Below are positions 27,491 through 37,619 of a stretch of DNA of 64,000 nt, piece by piece. Position 1 is the stretch's first letter, and each line of letters opens with the position of its first letter. The notes under the pieces are model-generated. The model had not been told where the DNA came from, ran no database searches, and worked only from the letters and a program-made list of their open reading frames with translations. The position numbers and the translations under genes are program-made. Source of the DNA: Pseudoflavonifractor sp. (GTDB lineage: Bacteria; Bacteroidota; Bacteroidia; Bacteroidales; Muribaculaceae); the NCBI GenBank assembly GCA_023667145.1, contig JAMPAQ010000001.1, positions 194,791 through 258,790 on the forward strand. Reading direction: 5' to 3'.

Positions 27491-30400
27491 ATGCTCACAA
27501 TCTATCAGGCATCGGCCGGCTCAGGCAAGACGTTCAACCTCGCTTATGAGTATATAAAGCTGTTGCTCGGCTACAAGACCGACGATGGCCGCTACAGGTT
27601 GCGTGCCTCGGGACGCTTCCATCACCGGGCGATACTCGCCATCACCTTTACCAACAAGGCCACCGACGAGATGAAGCGCCGCATCGTCCGCGAGCTTGCC
27701 ATCCTGTCAGGTTCGGCGGCGACCGAGGGGGAGACAAGTCCGTATGCCTCGATGCTTGTCAGTGAGTTTGGCTGCACCCCCGAGGCTCTTGCATCAGCGT
27801 CACGCAAGGCGCTGGTCGAGTTGCTCAACGACTTCACGTTCTTCAACGTCTCGACCATCGACGCGTTCTTTCAGACCGTCCTACGCACCTTTGCCCGCGA
27901 GGCCGAGTTGTCAGGCAATTTTGAGGTGGAGCTTTCAGACACATACGCCATCACCACGGCAGTGGATACGCTTCTGTCGGGACTCGCCGACGGCAGTGCC
28001 GCCACCCCCACCGATGCCACTCCGGCGCAGCGGACTGCGCGTGGCTTGAACGACTGGATTGTGCGCTTCATGCTCTCAGAGATGCGTGATGGCAGGGCGT
28101 TCAACCTGTTCAACCGCTCCTCGCGCATCCATGAGGCTATCATCGGGTTTGTCACCCGGCTGTCAAACGAGACGCTCAAGCGGCGTTATGACGAGATGGC
28201 CGCATATCTCTCTGATCCGTCGCGGGTCGGGCGGCTCGACGACCTGCTCGGTGTCCGTCTCGATGAGCTGTCGTCGCGCCGTCGCGATGCCTGTCGGCGG
28301 CTTGTCGATGCTTTGACCTCGCGTGGCCTCCTTGACAAGCATATCAAGGCCAATGTGCTCAACCCGCTTCGCAAGTATGCCTCCGGGGGACGTCCGGCCT
28401 CCATATCCGCTACCCTGCGTCGTGCCATTGACAATCCCGATGGTGAGTCCTATCTCAAGAATGTCCTCCCTGACCCCGATGTCCACTCCTTGTTGGCCGA
28501 TGCCCTCGCGGCTGTCGGCGATGCTGCCGCTGCCGAGCCGGTGCTGCGGGTCACACGCGCCAACCTCTTTGCCCTCGGCATACTCGCCGATATTTTTGCC
28601 GTCATGACGCAGTTTCGCGCTGACAATAACCTGATATTGCTCTCTGACACAAACGGCCTCCTCGCCGACATCATCTCCACCGATGAGACTCCGTTTATCT
28701 ATGAGCGTCTCGGTATGCAGCTGCGCCATTTTCTCATCGACGAGTTTCAGGACACATCCCGGTTGCAGTGGGACAATCTCGCCCCGCTGTTGGCAGAGAG
28801 CCTGTCACACGACCACGACAATCTCATCATTGGAGATCCCAAGCAGAGCATCTACCGTTTCCGCAACGCCAGTCCCGAACTGTTGCGCGACGAGGTCGCC
28901 GCACGGTTTCCGCTGTCGTCAGTGACCCGGTCGTCCGACACCAACTGGCGGTCGGCAAGGCGTGTTGTCGAGTTCAACAACGGACTGTTTGCCGCTATGG
29001 CGGCCAACCTTGGTGTCAATGACATATATTCCACTGTCGCCCAGCGGGTCTCGCCTCCTCATGCCAACCGTCAGAGTGAGGTGCGTCTGATGGCCATCGA
29101 GACAGCGACGGCCACCGAGTTCAACGACCTTGCGCTCGATGCCGCCATGCGCGAGATTGACCGGCTGCTCTCATCGGGTATCCATCCCGGCGACATCGTC
29201 ATACTGACCCGTACAAATCCCGAGGCGCGTGCCGTCATCGACTCTTTGCGTCGCGACCGCCCCTCCGTGCCTGTCCTCTCCGACGAGGCATTGCTCGTCT
29301 CGGCAGCTCCCTCGGTGAGGCTCATCCTCTCAATCCTGCGTTCGGGTGGCGATAACCCACATGTGAATGATGGGGGAGATGATAGCCCGTCACGGCCTGT
29401 GTCGTCGGGCAGTGACATCAGCCGGTTTGTCAATGCCTACCATTACCATATCTTCCATGGTGCCGCGCCCTCCGAGGCCATCGCCCTCGCCCTTGACACC
29501 CATGCGCTGCCATCGGCATCCACGGTGCTTACCGACCCTGTATCGGTCACCGAGTCGGTGATAATCAATCATCTCCCGCTCGCCGACCGCCGCCGTGACG
29601 CACCTTTCATCGCGGCGTTCCTTGACCTTGTCGTTGACTATTCGGCCCGTTTTGGTGCGTCGGTCGATGGTTTCCTGCGTTGGTGGGATGCCACGGGACA
29701 TTCCGCCGCCATCCCGGCTCCCGAGAGTGTCGATGCCATACGTGTCATGACCATACACAAATCCAAGGGACTGGAGTTCCCGCATGTCATCATCCCCTTT
29801 GCCTCGTGGACTCTCGTCCGCGACGGCGAGTTGAGGTGGTATGACAGCCGCCCTCTGCCGGATATCCCCGATGAGCTCCTCCCCCCGATTATTCCCATCA
29901 AGTCATCGTCGGCACTTGTCGACACGCCGTATGCCGATGAGTATCTGGCCTGTCGGCTCGACGAGATCACCGACCAGCTCAATGCAACCTACGTGGCGTT
30001 CACTCGTGCTGGTACGACCCTTACAGTCATCTATAGGCCAAATGCCGCCGCGACCATCGGTGCCGCCATCGCCGATGCCTTGCCGGCTCTCCCCGTTGAC
30101 TCGTATACCGCGCTCATTCCCGATGACCTCGCTCCCGACACGGCTGTTGACCCCGGCATATCCGTAAGTCCGGCACATGGCGCGGCCACATTGCCCGATG
30201 GACAGTCACTCAACACTGTCTTTGATGCCATATATCCCAACACCCGCTTTTGGGATAACCTGTGCATCGACGACCTCCCCGACCTCGACGCGCCCCGCTC
30301 CCGTGGCATCATAATCCACGATATGCTTGCTGCCGTGACGACCGCCGACACCCTTCCCCGTGCCATCACCCGCGTGGCGCGGCGGCTTAACCTCCCTGAC

Positions 30401-30718
30401 GAGCCGCTTCCGGCCTTGCGCGACACCCTCTCACGCATTCTTGCCCATCCGAGCGTCGCGCCATGGTTTGGCCCCGGTGTCCGCATCTTGCGTGAGCGCA
30501 CGATAGTGCTCCCCGACGGCACCCGTTATCGTCCCGACCGTGTCGTCATCGCCGGTGACCGCGCTACCGTCATCGACTACAAGACAGGTGTCCCGCGCCG
30601 TTCCCATGCAGCCCAGGTCAACCTCTATGCCCGCTACCTCTCCGACATCCTCCATCTCCCTGTCGACACCGCCCTCCTCTATACCGACCCCCTCCACATG
30701 CTCCTCAACCCCGATTGA
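27491..30718 (+). CDS. AddA-like UvrD-family helicase-nuclease
   Basis: A 1075-residue superfamily 1A helicase. Motif I is ASAGSGKTFNLA (residues 7-18), motif II LIDEFQDTSRLQW near 420, motif III/IV GDPKQSIYRFR near 447 and motif V/VI HKSKGLEFPHVI near 757. A C-terminal RecB-type nuclease domain is shown by YRPDRVV and VIDYKTG near 1030. It resembles AddA/RecB in Bacteroidetes, which repairs double-strand breaks with an AddB partner. No addB lies downstream; the next gene is an ATPase on the other strand. The start is two bases after the SUI1 stop. Confidence 0.9.
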   Translation: MLTIYQASAGSGKTFNLAYEYIKLLLGYKTDDGRYRLRASGRFHHRAILAITFTNKATDEMKRRIVRELAILSGSAATEGETSPYASMLVSEFGCTPEALASASRKALVELLNDFTFFNVSTIDAFFQTVLRTFAREAELSGNFEVELSDTYAITTAVDTLLSGLADGSAATPTDATPAQRTARGLNDWIVRFMLSEMRDGRAFNLFNRSSRIHEAIIGFVTRLSNETLKRRYDEMAAYLSDPSRVGRLDDLLGVRLDELSSRRRDACRRLVDALTSRGLLDKHIKANVLNPLRKYASGGRPASISATLRRAIDNPDGESYLKNVLPDPDVHSLLADALAAVGDAAAAEPVLRVTRANLFALGILADIFAVMTQFRADNNLILLSDTNGLLADIISTDETPFIYERLGMQLRHFLIDEFQDTSRLQWDNLAPLLAESLSHDHDNLIIGDPKQSIYRFRNASPELLRDEVAARFPLSSVTRSSDTNWRSARRVVEFNNGLFAAMAANLGVNDIYSTVAQRVSPPHANRQSEVRLMAIETATATEFNDLALDAAMREIDRLLSSGIHPGDIVILTRTNPEARAVIDSLRRDRPSVPVLSDEALLVSAAPSVRLILSILRSGGDNPHVNDGGDDSPSRPVSSGSDISRFVNAYHYHIFHGAAPSEAIALALDTHALPSASTVLTDPVSVTESVIINHLPLADRRRDAPFIAAFLDLVVDYSARFGASVDGFLRWWDATGHSAAIPAPESVDAIRVMTIHKSKGLEFPHVIIPFASWTLVRDGELRWYDSRPLPDIPDELLPPIIPIKSSSALVDTPYADEYLACRLDEITDQLNATYVAFTRAGTTLTVIYRPNAAATIGAAIADALPALPVDSYTALIPDDLAPDTAVDPGISVSPAHGAATLPDGQSLNTVFDAIYPNTRFWDNLCIDDLPDLDAPRSRGIIIHDMLAAVTTADTLPRAITRVARRLNLPDEPLPALRDTLSRILAHPSVAPWFGPGVRILRERTIVLPDGTRYRPDRVVIAGDRATVIDYKTGVPRRSHAAQVNLYARYLSDILHLPVDTALLYTDPLHMLLNPD

Positions 30719-30732
30719 CATAGGTTAGTACG

Positions 30733-31986
30733 CTACCAGTTTAGCATTTCAGGTTTCAAAAGGAAATCAATCAGCCCTATAGTGACTATGCCCTCGTCAT
30801 TTCTTTTTGGCATGATATTGTCCCTTACAATAATAATTTTTTTGAAGGAATCGTCAATTTGACGTAGCGAGGCTGACTCTTGTCGTTCTTTAGCATCCGT
30901 CGGCATAACAAATGCAGATTGAATATAGAAACGTTGGCTTCCTTGGTTTGCTACAAAATCCACCTCGTATTGCTTACGGACGGTTTTACCATTTCTATCA
31001 GTTGTCCGATGCTCAACAACACCTACATCCACGTTAAAACCACGGATGCGGAGTTCATTATAGATGATATTCTCCATGATGTGATTCTCTTCTTGCTGCC
31101 GGAAGTTTAGGATTGCATTGCGTATCCCCATATCTGTGAAGTAATATTTGGCAAGCGTGTTAATATATTTTTTCCCTTTTATATCGTAGCGAATGCTTTT
31201 TTCCAGCAAGAAAGCATCCTGAAGATAATCCAAGTATTTACTGATTGTCGAAGATGATAGAGTCTTGCCTTTTAGTGATTTGAATGTGTTTGACAATTTT
31301 CGTGGATTTGTTGGGGATCCAATTGAGGATGCTGCGGTTGACAGTAGTTCATTAAACTCACTCCTGTTACGGATATTCTGACGCTCAAATATGTCTGCGG
31401 TATAAACTGTTGTGTATAAATTGTGGAGATAGTCTGCTTTCTTCTTATCGGAATCTAAGGTCAGCACTAATGGCAATCCACCATAGGTATAATATTCTTT
31501 CCATGCTTGTTCAATGGGTAATGTGCGGGCAGACACATATTCAGCAAAAGAAAGGGGATATATGTGGATTTGGTCACCACGTCCACGAAATTCAGTAACT
31601 ACATCTGATGAAAGGAAGCGGGAGTTGCTTCCGGTAACGTAAATATCCAGATTCCGTCTGCGAAGCAGGCTGTTCAGTACCGGGACAAAGTCCTTGAGGA
31701 GTTGAACTTCATCTAACAGAATATAATAGTTCTTGTCTTCCGTTATTATTGATGACAGATGTTCCATCAATTTGTCAGGGTCGCAATAATCACGATATTC
31801 CCAGTCATCAAATGCGATTTTTATGATATGATTATCCTCAATCCCTTTTGATTTCAGATATTCATAGAATAAGTCAAAAAGTAGAAATGACTTACCGCAT
31901 CGACGTATTCCTGTGATTATTTTTATCAGACCGTTGTTCATTCCGGCAATTATCTGATTAAGGTAATTATCTCTTTTTATTGTCAT
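30733..31986 (-). CDS. AAA ATPase with DUF4143 domain, copy 1
   Basis: A 417-residue protein: AAA_14 ATPase domain (Walker A GIRRCGKSFLLF at 22-33, Walker B YYILLDEVQLL near 95, sensor TGSNSRFLSSD near 125) and a C-terminal DUF4143 domain with nuclease-like elements (YEVDFVANQGSQRFYIQSA near 350). The biological role of the family is unsettled. It is closely similar to copy 2 at 47.9 kb. The gene is AT-richer than its neighbours and lies just after the addA-like gene, which suggests insertion there. Confidence 0.9.
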   Translation of the reverse strand: MTIKRDNYLNQIIAGMNNGLIKIITGIRRCGKSFLLFDLFYEYLKSKGIEDNHIIKIAFDDWEYRDYCDPDKLMEHLSSIITEDKNYYILLDEVQLLKDFVPVLNSLLRRRNLDIYVTGSNSRFLSSDVVTEFRGRGDQIHIYPLSFAEYVSARTLPIEQAWKEYYTYGGLPLVLTLDSDKKKADYLHNLYTTVYTADIFERQNIRNRSEFNELLSTAASSIGSPTNPRKLSNTFKSLKGKTLSSSTISKYLDYLQDAFLLEKSIRYDIKGKKYINTLAKYYFTDMGIRNAILNFRQQEENHIMENIIYNELRIRGFNVDVGVVEHRTTDRNGKTVRKQYEVDFVANQGSQRFYIQSAFVMPTDAKERQESASLRQIDDSFKKIIIVRDNIMPKRNDEGIVTIGLIDFLLKPEMLNW

Positions 31987-32036
31987 TATCTTTGTGTATT
32001 TAACAAAACTGACATTTATGCTATTTTTAGTAAATG

Positions 32037-32044
32037 CAAAGCTA
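32037..32044 (-). promoter_or_regulatory. -7 box for DUF4143 ATPase copy 1
   Basis: TAGCTTTG on the minus strand, 50 nt before the ATG. An imperfect inverted repeat (TTTAACAAAA near 32000 with TTTTAGTAAA near 32026) lies between box and start. Confidence 0.5.
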
Positions 32045-32174
32045 ATGCTTTTTTCTGACTCTCAACGTCCTTTAGCGTATTATTATGTGATGATTCCATG
32101 GCTCTTTGGTAGTGTTGAGTAAAATCGCTTACTTTGCATTATGATTGGGCGTAGCGCCCTGATGTGTTGACCTG

Positions 32175-35100
32175 ATGGATAAGGGACAGATAGATAATAC
32201 GGCCGGGGCCGGAGATTCCCCCGGCGTTGGCAAGGCGGTGAGGCGTCGTCCGTGGTGGCGTCGCCTTTTGGTGATGCTCGCCTGGATGGTGGGCGTGGCC
32301 GTCGTGCTTGTGGCATTGTTGCTCGGGGCGGTGGTATGGATTCTCACCCCCGAACGGCTCACCCCGCTGGTGGAACGTGTCGCAGCTCCATATATCGACG
32401 GACGCCTCTCTGTGTCACGTGTCGAACTTACCGTGTGGCGCACATTTCCCCATGCCACCATCGACATTGACTCACTGACTGTCATCTCCAACGGTCTGCG
32501 TGACGCTGACCTCACCGGCATCGGTATAACAGGAGCAGACTCGCTGCTGTCGGTCGACCACATACATGGCGAGGTAAATCTCGCTGCCTTGTTTGCGGGT
32601 ACTGTCCGCGTGGTTGATGTCGAGTTGCGCCGTCCAATGGTCAACGCCATAGCCCTCAATGACTCCGTGAGCAATTTCAACATATTGCGTCTGCCTCCGT
32701 CCGACGATGATGATACGCCAGCCGTCATCCCTGACATAGAGCTGGGCCGGTTTCACATCACCGATCCGGGGCGCATAGCCCTGCGCCTCGGCGACATGAT
32801 GCTGACGCTCCGCGATTCACGTGTTTGCCAGGGTGGGGGAGTGGACATCACTGGCCCGGCCTACGGGGTCGCCCCATCCTCCCGCGATACGGTAGTATCC
32901 CGCGTTGAGGCTGTCACCGACGGCTATCGTCTCGCTGTCGGCCCGCTCAACATGAGTTACGGCGACCGTGACATCACCATCGACAGCCTTGCCGTGGCAT
33001 GTGACGGAACAATATCGTGGAGTCCGCGCCAGCCGCTTGTCATAGGACTTGACAATTTCAGCCTGAGCGTCAACGGGATTGCCACACAGCTCTCGGCGGC
33101 GTTCAATCTGTCAGAGGATATGGTTATAGACCGTCTTGAGGCTACGCTCCACCCGACACCTGTCACGACGCTTGTTGCCGCAGTCCCACGGGGTTTGCTC
33201 CCGGCCGATGTCGCCGGGTTGTGCAGTACGGTCACAGCCTCGCTCTCGGCGCGTCTTACCTCTCCGTGGCGTCCGGGGACATCGGTGTTGCCCTCCTTGC
33301 GTGCCGAGTTGCTGCTCGGCGACGGCAACCTCCACATGGGACGCGATCTCCATATCGACAATATAGCCCTCGACCTTGCCGCCGTCATCGACGGGGAGCG
33401 TCCCGACAAGTCTGTCGTCATTTTGCGGCGGCTCGATTTCCGCCGTCTCGGCACCGACTTCACCCTCACGGGGCGCGCCACGCGTCTTGTGAGCGATCCC
33501 CTTGTCGAGGGTCGGTTCCGTGGCAATGTCGATTTTGACCGTCTGCCGCCCCGTCTGCGGCCATTTATCCCCGGACATGTCAGCGGACGGCTGTCAGCCG
33601 ACAGTGAGTTCCGCTTCGCCATGTCAGACATCACGCGTGGACGGCTCTACCGCGTCAGGCTGACGGGTAATGCCGGTCTGCGTGACTTCACCTACATATC
33701 TTCCGACAGCGTGCCTGTCAGCTTCTATACCCGCAGTGCCGACCTGCGTCTCGGCACCAACGACGCGTTCACCACTCCGGGATACAACCGGGCCGACTCG
33801 TTGTTGACAGCCTCTGTGCGTCTCGATACTCTGTCGGTGCTCTATGACGGCCTTGACCTTGCCATGCGCGGACTCCGTGCGGGTGTGGGTTGCCTGAACA
33901 CCGCCGGCTCCTCCGACACGACTCAGATCAACCCCATGGGCGGCTCATTCCGTTTCGAGCAGCTGTCACTGTCGGGACCCGATTCCGTGAGAGTGAGGAT
34001 GAACGATGTCTCGGCGCGTGCCACCCTCCGGCGATATGAGGGCAACCGTCGGCTTCCCCAGCTCTCGGTCAACCTCGGCGCTGCCCGTATACGTTACATC
34101 GACCGTCTCAACCGGCTGTCGCTCCGCGACGGCGAGTTTGACTTCAAGGCCAACATCAACCCACCCGCCTCCGACTCGTTGCGGCGTGAGCGCCGCGCCC
34201 GCCGTCATGCCGCCGACAGTCTCGCTGCCGTCAGTCGCAACATTCTCCTCGACAGCGTAGGCGGGCACTCCGTCAACAGCACTGATGACGGGGCCGAGAC
34301 CATCGACATGCGCCTCGACCGGCCCATGAGGCGGCTGTTGCGCAGGCTCAATATGCGTGGCACGCTGACAGCCTCGCGAGGTCGGCTCATGACCCCATAC
34401 TTCCCGTTGCGCAACCGCATCGAGAATTTCAACATGACTTTCACAACCGACTCTGTCCGTTTCCGCGATGTCCGCTATACCGCCGGGCGCAGTGACTTCA
34501 ATATCAGCGGCTCCATCTCCAACATCAGCCGTTTCCTGACCTCACGGCGAGATGCCGACCTCAAGGTGCGCCTGCGCTCACGCAGCCGCATGATTGATGT
34601 CAACCAGTTGTCCCTGGCCGTGTTCTCCGGTGCAGCGTTTGCCGAGCGTGAGGACTCCGTCCATCACGACTTCTCGTCAATCGAGGATGAGGCCGACCTC
34701 CAGGCTGTCGTCGAGGCCACAGCCTCCGACTCCGTCTCGGCAGCGTTTGTCGTGCCGCTCAATATCGACGCGTCAATGAGCGTGAGAGCCGATACTATCC
34801 TCTATACCGACTTGGCTCTCAATGATTTCAAGGGGTCGCTCCTCATGCGCGACGGTGCTGTCAATCTCCATGACCTCTCGGCACGTACCAATGTCGGCGT
34901 CGCCCGTCTCTCCGCACTCTACTCGGCCCCGACACGGCGAGATGTGCGGTTCGGATTTGGTATGCAGCTCTCTGATGTCGATCTCAAGGAGGCCATCAAT
35001 CTCATACCGCAGGTCGACTCGCTCATGCCGCTCCTGCGTGGATTTGAGGGCACTGTCAACGCCGATGTTGCGGCGACAGCCGACCTCGACTCGGCAATGA

Positions 35101-35732
35101 ACTTCATGATGCCGTCGCTCAACGCGGCCATAAAGCTGTCGGGCGACAGCCTCGTGCTCATCGACGGCGAGACATTCCGCACTCTCGGCAAGTGGCTGAG
35201 ATTCAAAAACCGTGACCGCAACGTCATCGACCGCATGGCCGCCGAGGTCATCGTGAGCAACTCCACTTTACAGCTCTTCCCGTTTGTCTTTGATGTCGAC
35301 CGCTACCGTCTCGGCGTGATGGGCTATAATGACCTTGCCCTCAACCTCAACTATCACATATCGGTGTTGAAATCCCCGCTGCCGTTCAAGTTTGGCATAA
35401 ACATCGGCGGCAATGCCGACAACATGAAGATACGTCTCGGCAAGGCACGCTACAAGGAAGGCATGGCCTCGCAGGCAGTAGCGGTAGTCGACACCACGCG
35501 TGTCAACCTGCTCAACGAGATTGAGCGCGTGTTCCGTCGTGGTGCCCATACGGCGCGTCTCGGCGGACTCAAGGTCGAGGGCTCAACGTTGCTCCGTGAC
35601 ACCTACAACGTGTCGGCTGACACCCTGTCCCATGCCGACTCTCTCGAACTGATAAGACAGGGCATGATTGAGGCCCCGATGCTGCCACAACCGGATGCCA
35701 AGGGGCGTAAACGTGACAAAAACAAGAAATGA
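32175..35732 (+). CDS. Large AsmA-family inner-membrane protein
   Basis: A 1185-residue protein with one N-terminal membrane segment (LLVMLAWMVGVAVVLVALLL, near 30-60) followed directly by an AsmA N-terminal motif (LTPLVERVAAPYIDGRLSVSRVEL). The long periplasmic part is beta-rich with repeated strands, and the AsmA C-terminal region is near 880-1130 (LKSPLPFKFGINIGGNADNMKIRLG). AsmA-like proteins are now thought to bridge the periplasm and move phospholipid to the outer membrane; that role is inferred. It overlaps the next gene by 4 bases. Confidence 0.88.
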   Translation: MDKGQIDNTAGAGDSPGVGKAVRRRPWWRRLLVMLAWMVGVAVVLVALLLGAVVWILTPERLTPLVERVAAPYIDGRLSVSRVELTVWRTFPHATIDIDSLTVISNGLRDADLTGIGITGADSLLSVDHIHGEVNLAALFAGTVRVVDVELRRPMVNAIALNDSVSNFNILRLPPSDDDDTPAVIPDIELGRFHITDPGRIALRLGDMMLTLRDSRVCQGGGVDITGPAYGVAPSSRDTVVSRVEAVTDGYRLAVGPLNMSYGDRDITIDSLAVACDGTISWSPRQPLVIGLDNFSLSVNGIATQLSAAFNLSEDMVIDRLEATLHPTPVTTLVAAVPRGLLPADVAGLCSTVTASLSARLTSPWRPGTSVLPSLRAELLLGDGNLHMGRDLHIDNIALDLAAVIDGERPDKSVVILRRLDFRRLGTDFTLTGRATRLVSDPLVEGRFRGNVDFDRLPPRLRPFIPGHVSGRLSADSEFRFAMSDITRGRLYRVRLTGNAGLRDFTYISSDSVPVSFYTRSADLRLGTNDAFTTPGYNRADSLLTASVRLDTLSVLYDGLDLAMRGLRAGVGCLNTAGSSDTTQINPMGGSFRFEQLSLSGPDSVRVRMNDVSARATLRRYEGNRRLPQLSVNLGAARIRYIDRLNRLSLRDGEFDFKANINPPASDSLRRERRARRHAADSLAAVSRNILLDSVGGHSVNSTDDGAETIDMRLDRPMRRLLRRLNMRGTLTASRGRLMTPYFPLRNRIENFNMTFTTDSVRFRDVRYTAGRSDFNISGSISNISRFLTSRRDADLKVRLRSRSRMIDVNQLSLAVFSGAAFAEREDSVHHDFSSIEDEADLQAVVEATASDSVSAAFVVPLNIDASMSVRADTILYTDLALNDFKGSLLMRDGAVNLHDLSARTNVGVARLSALYSAPTRRDVRFGFGMQLSDVDLKEAINLIPQVDSLMPLLRGFEGTVNADVAATADLDSAMNFMMPSLNAAIKLSGDSLVLIDGETFRTLGKWLRFKNRDRNVIDRMAAEVIVSNSTLQLFPFVFDVDRYRLGVMGYNDLALNLNYHISVLKSPLPFKFGINIGGNADNMKIRLGKARYKEGMASQAVAVVDTTRVNLLNEIERVFRRGAHTARLGGLKVEGSTLLRDTYNVSADTLSHADSLELIRQGMIEAPMLPQPDAKGRKRDKNKK

Positions 35733-36481
35733 TGGAATCACTGCAAGACATAATACTGCGCCACCTGCGCCGCCACCACCTCAAACGCATGGAGCCTCTT
35801 GCCGCCCTCATCGACATGGACGGTACGCTCTATGACTCGATGGGGGGGCACACGCTCGCGTGGCACACTCTCGCCAACGAACTCGGCATACCCTCTACCC
35901 GCGAGGAGTTTTACCTCTACGAGGGGCGCACCGGGGCATCGACGCTCGACATCCTCTTCAATCGTGCCTATGGACGTGATGCGACTCCTGAGGAGAAGCA
36001 GCGGCTCTACCACCGCAAGACCGAGTTGTTTGCGGCCATGGCTCCGCCACAGCCCATGCCCGGCTCCGCCGACATGTTGCGGACGTTTGTAGATACCGGG
36101 ATACGCCGTATCCTCGTCACCGGCTCCGGGCAGTCGTCGCTCATCGACCGCCTTGATACCGATTTTCCCGGGGTATTCCTCCCCGGCATGAGGGTGACCT
36201 CGCGTGACGTGACCCATGGCAAGCCCCATCCCGAGCCGTTCATCCGCGCCATGCAGATAGCGGGAGTAACCCCCTCGCAGGCGATTGCCGTCGAGAATGC
36301 CCCCCTCGGTGTCAAGTCGGCCTCTGCCGCCGGTGCCTTTACTGTCGCTGTCACCACCGGTCCTATACCGCGTGAGGAGATGGAGCGTGCGGGAGCGTCC
36401 ATCGTCTACGGCTCGATGCGTGAGTTTGCCGACGCGCTGCCGGAGCTTCTGCTTCAACTTTTTGCCGTCCGTGATTGTTGA
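35729..36481 (+). CDS. HAD phosphatase, beta-phosphoglucomutase-like
   Basis: A 250-residue HAD subfamily IA protein. Motif I is LIDMDGTLYDSMGGH near residue 28 (D-x-D), motif II TGSGQS near 130, motif III K in HGKPHPEP near 165 and motif IV VENAPLGVKSA near 190. The alpha-helical cap lies between residues 45 and 100. It dephosphorylates or isomerises sugar phosphates; the substrate is open. The start (ATGATG) overlaps the AsmA stop, so they are coupled. Confidence 0.88.
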   Translation: MMESLQDIILRHLRRHHLKRMEPLAALIDMDGTLYDSMGGHTLAWHTLANELGIPSTREEFYLYEGRTGASTLDILFNRAYGRDATPEEKQRLYHRKTELFAAMAPPQPMPGSADMLRTFVDTGIRRILVTGSGQSSLIDRLDTDFPGVFLPGMRVTSRDVTHGKPHPEPFIRAMQIAGVTPSQAIAVENAPLGVKSASAAGAFTVAVTTGPIPREEMERAGASIVYGSMREFADALPELLLQLFAVRDC

Positions 36482-36536
36482 CTATGGTAGAGAGATATTT
36501 TTTGCCGGGAATTAGCCCGGTCATGCTATGTAATCA

Positions 36537-37610
36537 ATGAATAGAAATATGGAAAAGCATCAGGAACTTATATTCACCAATGATGTCGCCCCGGCGATTG
36601 AGCGCCTTGTCGATGGCATTGATACTTCCCGCCTCTTTGTCCTCACCGATGTCAACACGAGCCACTTTGTGTTGCCGCGTCTGCGTGAGGATTCTCCGGC
36701 TGTCAGCGCCGCCCGTGAGATTTGCATAAAGTCGGGCGACATGAACAAGAACATCGACTCGCTCACCTCCATCTGGCGGGGTCTGATGGAAGGCGGGGCC
36801 ACACGCCACGCCATGCTCATCAATCTCGGCGGTGGCATGGTGACCGATATAGGTGGATTTGCCGCGTCAACCTTCAAGCGTGGCATCCGCTTCATCAACG
36901 TCCCCACTACGCTGCTTGGCGCGGTCGATGCCGCTGTCGGTGGAAAGACCGGCATCAATTTCATGGGATTGAAAAACGAGGTCGGTGTCTTCAACGAGGC
37001 CGACGCGGTTGTCATATCGACCATATTCTTCTCGACGCTGCCCGACCATGAGATGCTGTCGGGCTATGCCGAGATGCTCAAGCACGGACTCATTGAGGGC
37101 ACAGCGATATACGATAAGCTGATAGCCTACGACGTGACCCGTGCCGACAACGCCCGTCTGCTCGACATGCTGCGTGAGAGTGTCGAGGTCAAGAAGCGCA
37201 TTGTCCTTGAGGATCCCACCGAGCACGGACTGCGCCGCGCCCTCAACCTCGGCCATACCGCTGGACACGCTTTCGAGAGCCTGTCGATGCGTCGCAGTGA
37301 CCGTGTGCCCCACGGTTATGCCGTCGCGTGGGGGCTTGTCGTCGAGATGATACTGTCTCATCTGCGTCTCGGCTTCCCGAGCGACGAGCTACATCGCTTT
37401 GCCGCCTATGTCAAGCGCCATTACGGTGTGTTTGAGCTGTCATGTGACGACTATCCCGCATTGATAGAGTTGATGCACCACGACAAGAAGAATGTCGGGA
37501 GTGAGATTAACTTCACCCTCCTGCGTGCCGTTGGCGACCCTGTCATCGACTGCACCGTCCCCGACGACGAGATCAAGACGGCCCTTGACATCTTCCGTGA
37601 CCTCTGCTGA
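36537..37610 (+). CDS. aroB: 3-dehydroquinate synthase
   Basis: A 357-residue NAD-dependent enzyme, second step of the shikimate pathway. Visible motifs are NLGGGMVTDIGGFAAST near residue 98, NVPTTLLGAVDAAVGGKTGIN near 121 and the zinc-binding NLGHTAGHAFES near 237 with further histidines. Length matches the family. It is followed after 9 bases by the phosphatase gene at 37620. Confidence 0.96.
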   Translation: MNRNMEKHQELIFTNDVAPAIERLVDGIDTSRLFVLTDVNTSHFVLPRLREDSPAVSAAREICIKSGDMNKNIDSLTSIWRGLMEGGATRHAMLINLGGGMVTDIGGFAASTFKRGIRFINVPTTLLGAVDAAVGGKTGINFMGLKNEVGVFNEADAVVISTIFFSTLPDHEMLSGYAEMLKHGLIEGTAIYDKLIAYDVTRADNARLLDMLRESVEVKKRIVLEDPTEHGLRRALNLGHTAGHAFESLSMRRSDRVPHGYAVAWGLVVEMILSHLRLGFPSDELHRFAAYVKRHYGVFELSCDDYPALIELMHHDKKNVGSEINFTLLRAVGDPVIDCTVPDDEIKTALDIFRDLC

Positions 37611-37619
37611 CGTGACGTT

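Noticed and set aside
30031..30522. 163-residue antisense frame within the AddA-like gene
   Set aside because: Shadow of a conserved helicase-nuclease frame; Ser/Arg-rich and without motif.
32147..32159. GGGCG-TAG-CGCCC hairpin before the AsmA-like gene
   Set aside because: Five base pairs with a three-base loop and no T tract; likely chance.
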